Shown: in pieces, positions 1 to 7,078 of the stretch
Numbering within the stretch: position 1 is the stretch's first letter
Layout: each line of letters begins with the position of its first letter
Origin: Porticoccus sp047635255
GTDB taxonomy: Bacteria; Pseudomonadota; Gammaproteobacteria; Pseudomonadales; Porticoccaceae
Direction of reading: 5' to 3'
Length of the DNA: 8,005 nt
NCBI GenBank assembly: GCA_047635255.1
Contig: JBLIIR010000050.1
Location: 1 to 8,005, forward strand
Notes under the pieces: generated by a model
The model's input: the letters and a program-made list of their open reading frames with translations, nothing else
Databases searched by the model: none
What the model was told of the DNA's origin: nothing
Program-made: the position numbers and the translations under genes

Positions 1-2
1 TG

Positions 3-527
3 GCACTAGTTTCTCAAAAAGTGAATCTGTTCAATGACTCCATCTATAATAATATTGCCTATGGCGCTTTAGCGAAATGCTCCGAAGAGGAAGTTAAAAA
101 TGCCGCCAAAGCAGCTCATGCTTTAGAGTTTATTGAGCAATTACCCCAGGGCTTTGATACCATCATTGGCGATCAAGGCGTAAAACTATCCGGAGGGCAG
201 CGCCAGCGCTTAGCCATTGCTAGGGCGATCCTAAAAGATGCTCCGATATTGATACTTGATGAGGCAACATCAGCGCTAGATTCCCAGACAGAGCGCTACA
301 TACAAGAAGCGCTAGAGGGCATTATGCTAGGGCGCACTACATTTGTTATCGCTCACCGGCTTACAACAATAGAAAATGCAGATAGAATTTTAACCATGAG
401 CAAAGGAAAGATTGTCGAGCAGGGGAAACATGCAGAGCTGCTGGAATTGAATGGCCATTACGCCAAACTGCACAATAAGATCACTATAGAGCAAAAGAGT
501 CCTCCTGGTGATGGAAAATTACAATAG
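3..527 (+). CDS. msbA: Lipid A export ATP-binding/permease protein MsbA, 3' part only
   Basis: C-terminal nucleotide-binding domain of an ABC exporter, cut by the left window edge; the open frame begins at base 3, so the GTG at 21 is internal, not a start. Visible landmarks are the ABC signature LSGGQ at bases 186-200, a Walker B strand ending in Asp-Glu at about 246-263, a D-loop SALD just after it, and the H-loop histidine at 354-356. The upstream residues around VSQ and LFND match the Q-loop region of MsbA proteins. MsbA works as an inner-membrane homodimer that flips lipid A-core from the cytoplasmic to the periplasmic leaflet using ATP. The stop codon TAG is followed directly by the lpxK ATG, and msbA-lpxK adjacency is the classical arrangement, which supports MsbA over other ABC exporters. 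The Walker A motif and membrane domain lie outside the window. Confidence 0.93.
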   Translation, partial: ALVSQKVNLFNDSIYNNIAYGALAKCSEEEVKNAAKAAHALEFIEQLPQGFDTIIGDQGVKLSGGQRQRLAIARAILKDAPILILDEATSALDSQTERYIQEALEGIMLGRTTFVIAHRLTTIENADRILTMSKGKIVEQGKHAELLELNGHYAKLHNKITIEQKSPPGDGKLQ

Positions 528-1583
528 ATGAGACTTTCGTTCATGCTTGAAAAAGCCTGGAGTCGAAACTTGAGCTGGACAGTTTTACTGATTCCTTTCG
601 CATGGTTGTTTCGACTGCTGGCTGGCGTGCGTCGTTTCTATCAAGTTAGACTAGTGCCAAGTCCTCCGCTAACCGTTCCTGTGGTTGTGGTGGGAAACAT
701 AAGTGTCGGCGGCACTGGAAAGACCCCATTGGTAGCGGCACTCGCTCATTGGTTGCAAGAGCAGGGGTACCACCCTGGAGTTATTAGCCGGGGATATGGA
801 GGAAGAGCTTCGCAGTATCCTTTGCTGGTGACAGCCAATTGCTCGCCCTTGAGCGTTGGAGATGAGTCATTGTTATTGACAAAAATCTGTCCTGTTGTAG
901 TTGATCCTGACCGTTACCGGGCGGCCATATTTTTGCTTGAAAAGACAAGTTGTGATTTGATTTTAAGTGATGACGGGTTACAGCATTACCGACTACCTAG
1001 AGATATAGAAATTGCTGTAGTAGACGGAAAGAGGCAATTTGGCAATGGACAGTGTTTGCCAGCTGGCCCCCTAAGGGAGCCGGTGAAACGATTAAAGGAT
1101 GTGGACTTCGTTTTAACAAATGTGACCACTTCTGATTTTCTGGAAAAAACCAATGATCGCAAGACAGCCTCTTTGAAAAATAGCACCTCCTTTGCTATTG
1201 AGCCAATCCAACTAAGGCAGTTAAATTCTGGCGAGGTTTTGCCAGTGACAGGTTTCAACCAGCCAGGGGAGACATGGCTTAAAGACTGGGGGTATGGCCT
1301 ACAGGTTCATGCAGTTGCAGGCATCGGTAGCCCTGAGAGGTTTAGAAGTACTCTAGAGAGCTTAAGTCTTGATCCCCAGCTCCATCATTGGCCTGATCAT
1401 CATAATTTTAGTGGCGAAGAGTTTGCTTTCCAAGACGACTGGCCGATCATTATTACTGCAAAAGATGCAGTGAAATGTACACATATAATCAATGATAAAA
1501 TTTGGGTACTGGATGTGCAGGCTGTGCCTGATTTCGTGTTCTTAAAGAGTATATTAAAGCGATTGCGTGAGCTAAAGTCTTGA
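528..1583 (+). CDS. lpxK: Tetraacyldisaccharide 4'-kinase LpxK
   Basis: Kinase that phosphorylates the 4' position of the tetraacyldisaccharide-1-phosphate to give lipid IVA in the Raetz lipid A pathway, at the cytoplasmic face of the inner membrane. The 351-residue frame shows a hydrophobic N-terminal anchor (about 17-33), a P-loop at 56-66 (GNISVGGTGKT), the SRGYGG motif at 87-92, a GDE motif at 111-113, DDGLQH at 148-153, a PDHH motif at 289-292 that probably supplies the catalytic-site histidine, and TAKDAVK at 310-316. Length is slightly above the usual 320-340. Two starts are possible: ATG 528, abutting the msbA stop, and ATG 543, which gives an N terminus beginning MLEK that aligns better with the family (MIEK in E. 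coli). Neither has a strong ribosome binding site, so the true start may be 543. The zero-base junction suggests translational coupling to msbA. Confidence 0.95.
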   Translation: MRLSFMLEKAWSRNLSWTVLLIPFAWLFRLLAGVRRFYQVRLVPSPPLTVPVVVVGNISVGGTGKTPLVAALAHWLQEQGYHPGVISRGYGGRASQYPLLVTANCSPLSVGDESLLLTKICPVVVDPDRYRAAIFLLEKTSCDLILSDDGLQHYRLPRDIEIAVVDGKRQFGNGQCLPAGPLREPVKRLKDVDFVLTNVTTSDFLEKTNDRKTASLKNSTSFAIEPIQLRQLNSGEVLPVTGFNQPGETWLKDWGYGLQVHAVAGIGSPERFRSTLESLSLDPQLHHWPDHHNFSGEEFAFQDDWPIIITAKDAVKCTHIINDKIWVLDVQAVPDFVFLKSILKRLRELKS

Positions 1584-1646
1584 ATTTTTGCAAGAATTAG
1601 AAGGCTGGTGGAAGTTAAATTTTAACCAAAGCAGAGTGTAAGTAGT

Positions 1647-2411
1647 ATGAATTTTACAGTTATTATCCCTGCCCGTTATGACTCTTCAAGATTACCAGGG
1701 AAGCCTCTTATGGATATCGCTGGAATGACAATGATCCAGCGAGTATATACCCAGGCTCAAAAAAGTAATGCCAATCAGATTATTGTGGCCACAGATGATC
1801 AAAGAATATTTGACCACGTGGTGAGTTTTGGTGGCCAAGCTGCCATGACATTAACTGATCATCAGTCTGGAACGGATAGATTGCAAGAGGTGGCAAAAAA
1901 ACTCGGGCTGCCTGCCGATCATATTGTTGTCAACGTTCAGGGAGATGAACCGTTGATCCCTCCTGAAGCAATCAACCAAGTGGCTAATAATTTGGCGGCG
2001 AATTCTTTAGCGGGAGTGGCGACTCTCTGCGATCCTATTGATAATGACGCTGATCTTGTTAGCCCTCATGTGGTTAAAGTGGTAGCGGATAATGATGGTT
2101 TGGCATTATATTTTAGTCGCGCATCAATACCGCATCGCCGCGAAATGACAGACGTTAAGGCTGATGAAGTATCGTCAATCTTTAATCCTATGCGCCACAT
2201 AGGCATATACGCCTACCGAGTATCAATGCTGAATCAATTCATCTGTTGGCCGGCAGCCCCTATTGAAAAATTGGAATTTTTAGAACAGTTACGATTTATG
2301 TGGTACGGAGAAAGAATACACGTAGGACAGGCGACTTCCCATGTACCTAGCGGTATTGATACAGAGGAAGATTTACAACACCTAATTAGTCTACTAAAGA
2401 AATCATCATAG
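1647..2411 (+). CDS. kdsB: 3-deoxy-manno-octulosonate cytidylyltransferase (CMP-Kdo synthetase)
   Basis: Cytoplasmic enzyme that couples Kdo to CTP, giving CMP-Kdo, the activated sugar added to lipid IVA, the LpxK product. The 254 residues match the family length (E. coli about 248). Visible motifs are the N-terminal nucleotide-binding loop IPARYDSSRLPGKPL (7-21), SGTDR at 74-78, VNVQGDEPLI at 95-104 with the metal-binding Asp100, HIGIYAYR at 184-191, and the C-terminal GIDT at 236-239. The start is the only good ATG before the conserved N terminus; the upstream GAGTGTAAG stretch is only a weak ribosome binding site. A 63-base gap separates it from lpxK. In E. coli and Pseudomonas that gap holds a small Trm112/YcaR-family gene, and there is no room for one here. 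Confidence 0.96.
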   Translation: MNFTVIIPARYDSSRLPGKPLMDIAGMTMIQRVYTQAQKSNANQIIVATDDQRIFDHVVSFGGQAAMTLTDHQSGTDRLQEVAKKLGLPADHIVVNVQGDEPLIPPEAINQVANNLAANSLAGVATLCDPIDNDADLVSPHVVKVVADNDGLALYFSRASIPHRREMTDVKADEVSSIFNPMRHIGIYAYRVSMLNQFICWPAAPIEKLEFLEQLRFMWYGERIHVGQATSHVPSGIDTEEDLQHLISLLKKSS

Positions 2412-2421
2412 GTTAGAGTCA

Positions 2422-2901
2422 GTGAAAGAACCCATCAGAGTACTATTCGTGTGTCTTGGCAATATATGCCGATCACCCACCGCGCATGCTATTTTTGAAA
2501 AAAAAATCATCGATGAGGGCTTGCAGCATAAAATTATTGTAGATTCTGCTGGAACAGGAGATTGGCATATAGGGCGAGCTCCAGACCCTAGGGCCTGTGA
2601 AGCAGCCCTCCAACATGGTTACGATCTTACACAATTGCGGGCGCGCCAAGTAAAGCCAGAAGATTTTAGTGAATTTGATTATGTGTTGGCGATGGATAAG
2701 CAGAATCTTTTAGATTTAAGGGCAATGACCCCGCCACAGTTTGTGGGCCATCTGGGATTATTTCTAGACCATAGCCGCAGTGAAAAAAAAGAGGTTCCTG
2801 ATCCATATATTGGCGGAAAAGAAGGCTTTGAAGAGGTTTTAAATCTTATTGAAGATGCTTCTAATGGTTTGCTTGAGCATTTATCTGGGCAGCTAACCTG
2901 A
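2422..2901 (+). CDS. Low-molecular-weight protein tyrosine phosphatase
   Basis: A 159-residue cytoplasmic phosphatase of the arsenate reductase-like LMW-PTP fold. The N-terminal P-loop CLGNICRS has nucleophile Cys11, Arg17 and Ser18 of the C-x5-R-S motif, and the general acid is Asp127 within DPYIGG. The DSAGTGDWHIG motif (41-51) contains the aromatic residue that lines the active-site pocket. Translation starts at GTG 2422, ten bases after the kdsB stop; the conserved first strand begins five residues in, so there is little room for another start. The stop overlaps the murB ATG by one base (TGATG). The same kdsB-phosphatase-murB order is known in Pseudomonas (PtpA position). The substrate cannot be read from sequence. 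It has no tyrosine-kinase (Wzc-like) gene beside it, so a capsule role like Wzb is not indicated. Confidence 0.93.
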   Translation: MKEPIRVLFVCLGNICRSPTAHAIFEKKIIDEGLQHKIIVDSAGTGDWHIGRAPDPRACEAALQHGYDLTQLRARQVKPEDFSEFDYVLAMDKQNLLDLRAMTPPQFVGHLGLFLDHSRSEKKEVPDPYIGGKEGFEEVLNLIEDASNGLLEHLSGQLT

Positions 2902-3953
2902 TGCTGCAAATTACCAAAAAAGTCTCTCTTCAGAAATACAATACGTTCGCTCTCCCATCAACAGCAGAATATTTTTGTTCTGTTTCTTCGCAAACTGAAT
3001 TATCCGAAGCGCTTGCTTGGGGAAAAAAGCACAAGCAGTCAATTATTATATTGGGAGCGGGCAGCAATGTCTTATTGGTTGGAGATCTAGCTGGGCTAGT
3101 TATTCATATAGCAATACTGGGCATTGAGTTAACTTCTCAGAAAGAAGATGACCTGGTGATCAAGGTGGGTGCTGGTGAAAACTGGCATCAATTGGTATTA
3201 AAAACCCTTGAAATGGGCTGGAATGGCCTTGAAAACCTATCATTGATACCCGGCTGTGTGGGTGCCGCACCGATTCAGAATATTGGTGCGTATGGGGTTG
3301 AATTGAGCGAAAGGTTTGATTCTCTTGAAGTGACACATAAGGCAACAGGCGATGTGAGAAAAATGGATTTGAGTGACTGTCAGTTTGGCTATCGAGATAG
3401 CTTCTTCAAACAATCAGGCCAAGATGAATATATCATCACAGCAGTGAGTTTCCGTCTCTCGGCTAAACCAGATATTTGTATTGAATACCCGGCGCTTAAG
3501 CAGGCTTTAATGAAGCTTCACACGCAACTGCAGATGAAGCATGGCCAGAGTTTTCATGAAATTTTAACCCCAAAAATGATCTCCGATATCGTGTCCTCTA
3601 TTCGTCGCTCTAAGCTTCCTGACCCCGCCGCTATTCCCAATGTAGGTAGTTTTTTTAAGAATCCGGTGATCAGTTTGGAGGCTGAAACTGCGTTGAAAAA
3701 GGAGTATCCAGATATAACTAGCTATGATTTACATAATGGCAGCATGAAGGTTGTCGCAGGTTATTTGATCGAAAAAGCTGGATGGAAGGGGTTCCAAAGG
3801 AATGGAGTGGGGGTGCATGACCAGCAAGCTCTTGTGCTTGTCAATTTAGGCGGATCTGGGCATGAACTTTTATCTTTAGCATCAGATATTCAGGCGTCTG
3901 TGTTAGAGAAATTTGGTATTGCATTAGAAATTGAACCAAGAGTGTACCAATAG
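2901..3953 (+). CDS. murB: UDP-N-acetylenolpyruvoylglucosamine reductase MurB
   Basis: FAD-dependent cytoplasmic enzyme that reduces UDP-GlcNAc-enolpyruvate with NADPH to UDP-MurNAc, the second committed step of peptidoglycan precursor synthesis. The 350 residues fit the longer type I (E. coli-like) form. FAD-domain signatures are NTFALP at 14-19, LGAGSNVLL at 51-59 and the IPGCVGAAPIQNIGAYG run at 116-132. YRDSFFK at 164-170 contains the substrate-binding Arg165, GSFFKNP at 249-255 contains the catalytic Ser250, and a C-terminal EIEPRV segment (343-348) carries the probable catalytic Glu. The extra segment around 197-240 is where type I enzymes carry their inserted loop. It starts inside the phosphatase stop codon and ends two bases before uvrC, so it is very likely in one transcript with both. 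Confidence 0.96.
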   Translation: MLQITKKVSLQKYNTFALPSTAEYFCSVSSQTELSEALAWGKKHKQSIIILGAGSNVLLVGDLAGLVIHIAILGIELTSQKEDDLVIKVGAGENWHQLVLKTLEMGWNGLENLSLIPGCVGAAPIQNIGAYGVELSERFDSLEVTHKATGDVRKMDLSDCQFGYRDSFFKQSGQDEYIITAVSFRLSAKPDICIEYPALKQALMKLHTQLQMKHGQSFHEILTPKMISDIVSSIRRSKLPDPAAIPNVGSFFKNPVISLEAETALKKEYPDITSYDLHNGSMKVVAGYLIEKAGWKGFQRNGVGVHDQQALVLVNLGGSGHELLSLASDIQASVLEKFGIALEIEPRVYQ

Positions 3954-3955
3954 CT

Positions 3956-5830
3956 ATGACTACCGATAGTCCGTCGTTTGATGCGCAGTCTTTCTTGAAG
4001 GGGCTTACCCAAAGACCAGGCGTTTATCAAATGCTAGGTGAGAATGGAACAGTTCTTTATATAGGAAAAGCAAAAAATTTACGGAAACGTGTGTCCAGTT
4101 ACTTCTCTAAAACAGGCCTATCAATAAAGACTCAGGCATTAGTAAATCGTATCATCACCATTGATGTGACGGTGACGCAGACAGAAATCGAAGCCTTGCT
4201 GCTTGAACAGAACCTCATTAAGCAAAATTTACCTCCTTATAATATATTGTTGAGGGATGACAAGTCTTACCCGTATATATTCCTTTCAGATCAAGATGAA
4301 TACCCACAACTGGCACTCCATCGTGGAAGTAAGAGGCGATTAGGTAGTTATTTTGGTCCTTTCCCTAGCGTTCAAGCGGTACGCGAAAGTATGAGTTTTT
4401 TGCAAAAAACATTTAAGGTCAGACAATGCGAGGATAGTTTTTTCAAAAATCGCACTCGCCCTTGTTTGCAGTATCAAATTAAGCGGTGTACGGCACCTTG
4501 TGTCGATTTGGTAACGCCTGAAAGTTATCAGAAAGATGTCGATTACACCAAAGCGTTTCTTGAGGGAAAAAGCGATAATCTTATCAAAAAATTTGAAGTA
4601 GAGATGGACTTGTCTTCAAAGAATTTAAATTTTGAGCGTGCTGCCATTTTTCGAGACCAAATCACCGCATTAAGAAAAATACAGGCAGAGCAAGTCGTTG
4701 AATCAGGCAACAAGAATATTGATATCGTGGCAGCTTCTCAGGACGGCTCACAGGGGTGTGTCCATATCCTGTATATTCGACAGGGGAGAATTTTAGGCAG
4801 TAGAACATTTTATCCGCGCGTCCCATTGGCGACCTCTCCAGGAGAAATCCTAGAGCATTTTGTCCCACAATATTATCTGCGAGATGGCGGAAAAGGGGAT
4901 TTTCCAAAAGAAATTATCGTGAATGTTAAGCTCGATGATAGCGAGCTTTTTGCCTCAGCCGTTTCTTCTGTTGCTGGGTATAAAATTGAGCTTAAGTGTA
5001 GAAGTCGAGCTATAAGGAGAAAGTGGATTGAGCTGGCGGAACAAACAGCCAATCAAAACCTTAAAAGCCTCATTATTTCCAAACAAAATTTGCTGCAAAA
5101 ATTTGAAGCTCTACAAAAATTGCTCAACCTGCAAGAGCCACCAGGCCGGCTTGAGTGCTTCGATATTAGCCATAGCAGCGGAGAGGCAACGGTGGCTTCC
5201 TGTGTTGTTTTTGATACTAATGGCCCTCTCAAGTCAGATTATCGCCGTTTTAACATTAAAGATATAACAGCGGGAGATGACTATGCTGCCATGGAGCAAG
5301 CATTAACTAGACGCTACAAGCGATTACAAAAAGGCGAAGAAAAGTTGCCAGATATTTTGTTGATAGACGGTGGCTTGGGTCAGTTAAAAAAAGCGGCCAA
5401 TGTTCTTGAGGAGCTAGGTGTTATAGGAGTTGAAATTGTCGGAGTGGGTAAGGGGAGAACCAGAAAATCTGGCTTTGAGACGCTTTTACTTGCCCCTTCA
5501 TTGGGCTCGGAAGACACTATGGATGCTAAAAGCGACTACATAGAATTAGTTCTGGAAAGTGATTCTGCCGCATTATTGTTAATTCAACAAATTAGAGATG
5601 AGGCGCATCGATTTGCCATCACTGGCCATAGGCAGCGAAGAGACAAAAAACGAAAAACTTCAAGCCTGGAGGGAATAGACGGTGTTGGCCCTAAACGTCG
5701 GCGTGAATTGTTGCGTTTTTTTGGCGACATCAATGAGGTTAAGCGAGCGAGCGTCGCAGAGCTGATGCGTGTTCCAAGCATAAGCAAAAAGGTAGCTGAA
5801 TCTATTTACAGTATCCTGCATAACGAGTAA
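3956..5830 (+). CDS. uvrC: UvrABC excinuclease subunit C
   Basis: Nuclease of bacterial nucleotide excision repair that cuts on both sides of a lesion after recruitment by UvrB. The 624 residues give the complete domain order. The GIY-YIG domain (about 19-95, with GVY at 22-24 and YIG at 35-37) makes the 3' cut. Four cysteines (158, 170, 178, 182) match the reported iron-sulfur cluster ligands. A UVR motif for UvrB contact lies at about 205-240. The RNase H-like domain for the 5' cut has Asp403 in CFDISH, Asp471 in LIDGG and His551 in RDEAHRFA, followed by tandem helix-hairpin-helix motifs at about 570-620. No catalytic residue is missing. ATG 3956 lies two bases after the murB stop with only a weak ribosome binding site, suggesting coupling to murB. 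In E. coli and Pseudomonas the upstream gene is the response regulator uvrY/gacA instead. Confidence 0.97.
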   Translation: MTTDSPSFDAQSFLKGLTQRPGVYQMLGENGTVLYIGKAKNLRKRVSSYFSKTGLSIKTQALVNRIITIDVTVTQTEIEALLLEQNLIKQNLPPYNILLRDDKSYPYIFLSDQDEYPQLALHRGSKRRLGSYFGPFPSVQAVRESMSFLQKTFKVRQCEDSFFKNRTRPCLQYQIKRCTAPCVDLVTPESYQKDVDYTKAFLEGKSDNLIKKFEVEMDLSSKNLNFERAAIFRDQITALRKIQAEQVVESGNKNIDIVAASQDGSQGCVHILYIRQGRILGSRTFYPRVPLATSPGEILEHFVPQYYLRDGGKGDFPKEIIVNVKLDDSELFASAVSSVAGYKIELKCRSRAIRRKWIELAEQTANQNLKSLIISKQNLLQKFEALQKLLNLQEPPGRLECFDISHSSGEATVASCVVFDTNGPLKSDYRRFNIKDITAGDDYAAMEQALTRRYKRLQKGEEKLPDILLIDGGLGQLKKAANVLEELGVIGVEIVGVGKGRTRKSGFETLLLAPSLGSEDTMDAKSDYIELVLESDSAALLLIQQIRDEAHRFAITGHRQRRDKKRKTSSLEGIDGVGPKRRRELLRFFGDINEVKRASVAELMRVPSISKKVAESIYSILHNE

Positions 5831-5871
5831 GTTGTTACTTTTATTTTTCTGATTTTTTCGGTAGTCAAGAT

Positions 5872-6441
5872 ATGTGGAATTTGCCAAATCTATTAACGCT
5901 CCTGCGTATTTTGCTGATCCCAGTTTTTGTAGTTGTTTTTTATCTTCCCTGGGAGTGGAAGCATATTACTGCCGCCTCTATTTTTGGTATTGCAGCAGCA
6001 ACTGATTGGTTGGACGGCTATTTAGCGAGAAAGCTTGATCAACACACGCCATTTGGCGCTTTTTTGGATCCTGTTGCAGACAAGTTGATTGTTTCAGCCG
6101 CATTACTTGTACTGGTTCAAGTTCATGCAACGTTGCTATTTGCTCTTCCTGCACTAGTGATAGTGAGCCGAGAAATTGTAATATCTGCACTGCGCGAGTG
6201 GATGGCAGAGCTTGGAAAGCGAACTAGCGTGGCTGTAAATTATTTGGGAAAAATTAAGACCGCACTTCAAATGATTGCGATCACAGTGCTTCTTGCTGCG
6301 GATCCGACCAAGCGCCCTGAATGGGATATATTAGGCACCATACTGCTGTATATCGCAGCTATTCTTACTTTATGGACGATGGTTATTTATCTTCGCGCTG
6401 CATGGCCAGAGCTATCTTCAGTGACTGATTCGCAGGATTAA
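5872..6441 (+). CDS. pgsA: CDP-diacylglycerol--glycerol-3-phosphate 3-phosphatidyltransferase
   Basis: Inner-membrane enzyme that joins CDP-diacylglycerol and glycerol-3-phosphate to form phosphatidylglycerol phosphate, the first step to phosphatidylglycerol and cardiolipin. The 189 residues match the family (E. coli 182). The CDP-alcohol phosphotransferase signature is complete: Asp45, Asp48-Gly49, Ala52-Arg53, Gly62, Asp66 and Asp70. Several hydrophobic helices are visible (about 7-26, 32-44, 71-95, 137-150, 155-174), and the REWMAELGKR segment typical of PgsA lies in the middle. The start at 5872 gives the standard N terminus (PNLLTLLR); the upstream GGTAG is a weak ribosome binding site. 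It follows uvrC after 41 T-rich bases with no hairpin I could find, so co-transcription is plausible. uvrC-pgsA followed by tRNA genes is conserved in gammaproteobacteria. Confidence 0.97.
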   Translation: MWNLPNLLTLLRILLIPVFVVVFYLPWEWKHITAASIFGIAAATDWLDGYLARKLDQHTPFGAFLDPVADKLIVSAALLVLVQVHATLLFALPALVIVSREIVISALREWMAELGKRTSVAVNYLGKIKTALQMIAITVLLAADPTKRPEWDILGTILLYIAAILTLWTMVIYLRAAWPELSSVTDSQD

Positions 6442-6509
6442 ATATATTTTCTTTGAGTTTATTGTCGTATTAGTGCAGCTTCAGGCTATTCTTTAATGAG
6501 CCCCTCGGG

Positions 6510-6528
6510 TACAATTCTGCCTCCAAAA
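6510..6528 (+). promoter_or_regulatory. Probable tRNA operon promoter (-10 element and short leader)
   Basis: TACAAT at 6510-6515 is one mismatch from the -10 consensus. A start about seven bases further on would leave a leader of only about seven bases before tRNA-Cys, as is common for tRNA genes. A convincing -35 is not visible at the right spacing (the best is TATTCT at 6487-6492), so this is a moderate-confidence call. Read-through from pgsA is an alternative. Confidence 0.45.
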
Positions 6529-6602
6529 GGCGCGGTGGCAGAGTGGTCATGCAGCTGACTGCAACTCAGTGTACGCCGGTTCGATTCCGACCCGCGCCTC
6601 CA
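6529..6602 (+). tRNA. tRNA-Cys (anticodon GCA), CCA encoded
   Basis: A 74-base cloverleaf. The acceptor stem GGCGCGG pairs with CCGCGCC (6592-6598), followed by discriminator T6599 (U73, the known cysteine identity base) and encoded CCA. The anticodon stem GCTGA/TCAGT closes the loop CTGCAAC, with GCA at 6561-6563. The T loop is TTCGATT (6580-6586). The T stem GCCGG/CCGAC has one non-pair, C6576 opposite A6590 (positions 50 and 64). The D stem ends in a G13-A22 non-pair, comparable to the A13-A22 of E. coli tRNA-Cys. It is probably co-transcribed with the tRNA-Leu 80 bases downstream. Confidence 0.95.
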
Positions 6603-6682
6603 TTTTAAACTGAAAGAATAGAGCGACCAGCATGGTGAGACTCTAGAGTAAAGATTGGTAGTTTAGCCCATCCATTGACTAT

Positions 6683-6769
6683 GCCCGGATGGCGAAATTG
6701 GTAGACGCAAGGGACTTAAAATCCCTCGGTGGAAACACCGTGCCGGTTCGATTCCGGCTCCGGGCACCA
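6683..6769 (+). tRNA. tRNA-Leu (anticodon UAA), CCA encoded
   Basis: An 87-base class II tRNA with a long variable arm. The acceptor stem GCCCGGA pairs perfectly with TCCGGGC, followed by discriminator A and encoded CCA. The anticodon stem AGGGA/TCCCT encloses the loop CTTAAAA, with TAA at 6717-6719. The variable arm around CGGTGGAAACACCG folds into a short hairpin, and the T stem GCCGG/CCGGC with loop TTCGATT is perfect. It corresponds by position to leuZ beside pgsA in E. coli. A T-rich stretch follows (6770-6781) but without an extra hairpin. Its 3' end marks the boundary between conserved genes and the accessory-looking stretch to the right. Confidence 0.96.
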
Positions 6770-6865
6770 TTTCTTATTTTTCCCTAGTCCAAACCTGTCC
6801 ATATGGTCCTTTAGTAAACTTTAATTTTACGTTAAGCATATGATTTAAATGATTAATTAATTTTA

Positions 6866-6893
6866 TTTACAATACAATACAGTTGTCTATAGT
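6866..6893 (+). promoter_or_regulatory. Candidate sigma-70 promoter upstream of the cupin gene
   Basis: TTTACA at 6866-6871 and TATAGT at 6888-6893 each differ from consensus by one base and are 16 bases apart. Transcription would start near 6900, leaving a leader of about 180 bases that contains the repeats described below. In such AT-rich DNA chance matches are common. A second -10-like TACAAT at 7016-7021, with a poor -35 (TTGCAT, 6992-6997), is an alternative closer to the gene. Confidence 0.35.
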
Positions 6894-6937
6894 GATCCAT
6901 TGACATCCATATCAAATAATTACACAGCATTATGATG

Positions 6938-6955
6938 CACTTAAACAACACTTAA
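6938..6955 (+). repeat. Direct repeat CACTTAA, 11-base period
   Basis: CACTTAA occurs at 6938-6944 and again at 6949-6955, so the two copies are 11 bases apart, about one helical turn. The second copy overlaps the left arm of the adjacent inverted repeat. The spacing fits two protomers binding the same DNA face, but the regulatory role is inference. Confidence 0.5.
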
Positions 6956-6972
6956 CATTTTCAAATGTTGAG
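6951..6972. repeat. Inverted repeat, possible operator
   Basis: CTTAACATTT (6951-6960) and AAATGTTGAG (6963-6972) are inverted around a two-base centre, with 9 of 10 positions complementary and the tenth a T-G. The centre is too small for a stable RNA hairpin loop unless inner pairs open, and no T-run follows, so a protein-binding dyad is likelier than a terminator. It lies about 105 bases before the cupin start. Confidence 0.5.
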
Positions 6973-7078
6973 CTGGGCTTCATTGAGTAGCTTGCATTTG
7001 GATCGGATTTATCACTACAATTATTCTGCTTACTAAATACGTTATTTACACTGAAATAAAATTAAAGGTAATTTAACC

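Larger units (their letters stand above)
6770..7078. other. AT-rich intergenic stretch upstream of the cupin gene
   Basis: About 309 bases with no open reading frame I would support on either strand. It is clearly richer in A+T than the conserved genes to the left. It contains a T-rich run after tRNA-Leu, a small ACAAT tandem repeat (about 6870-6880), a promoter-like pair (6866-6893), an 11-base-spaced direct repeat (6938-6955), an inverted repeat (6951-6972) and a second -10-like hexamer (7016-7021). Most of these are listed separately. Together they look like the control region of the cupin gene, or non-coding filler left by insertion events. Confidence 0.6.

Noticed and set aside
986..1258. 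Open frame of 90 codons on the - strand inside lpxK
   Set aside because: Antisense shadow of conserved lpxK coding sequence with no motif or ribosome binding site.
5028..5267. Open frame of 79 codons on the + strand inside uvrC
   Set aside because: It lies in another frame of a strongly conserved uvrC region, has no recognisable motif, and is a shadow.
5660..5887. Open frame of 75 codons on the - strand across the uvrC/pgsA gap
   Set aside because: Antisense to conserved helix-hairpin-helix coding sequence and without any recognisable protein feature.
6635..6655. ACTCTAGAGT palindrome between the two tRNA genes
   Set aside because: Ten bases, no T-run and no flanking symmetry; compatible with chance.
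6900..6936. Perfect -35 TTGACA (6900-6905) with a -10-like TATGAT (6931-6936)
   Set aside because: The spacing is 25 bases, far from the 16-18 needed, and no other good -10 lies at the right distance.
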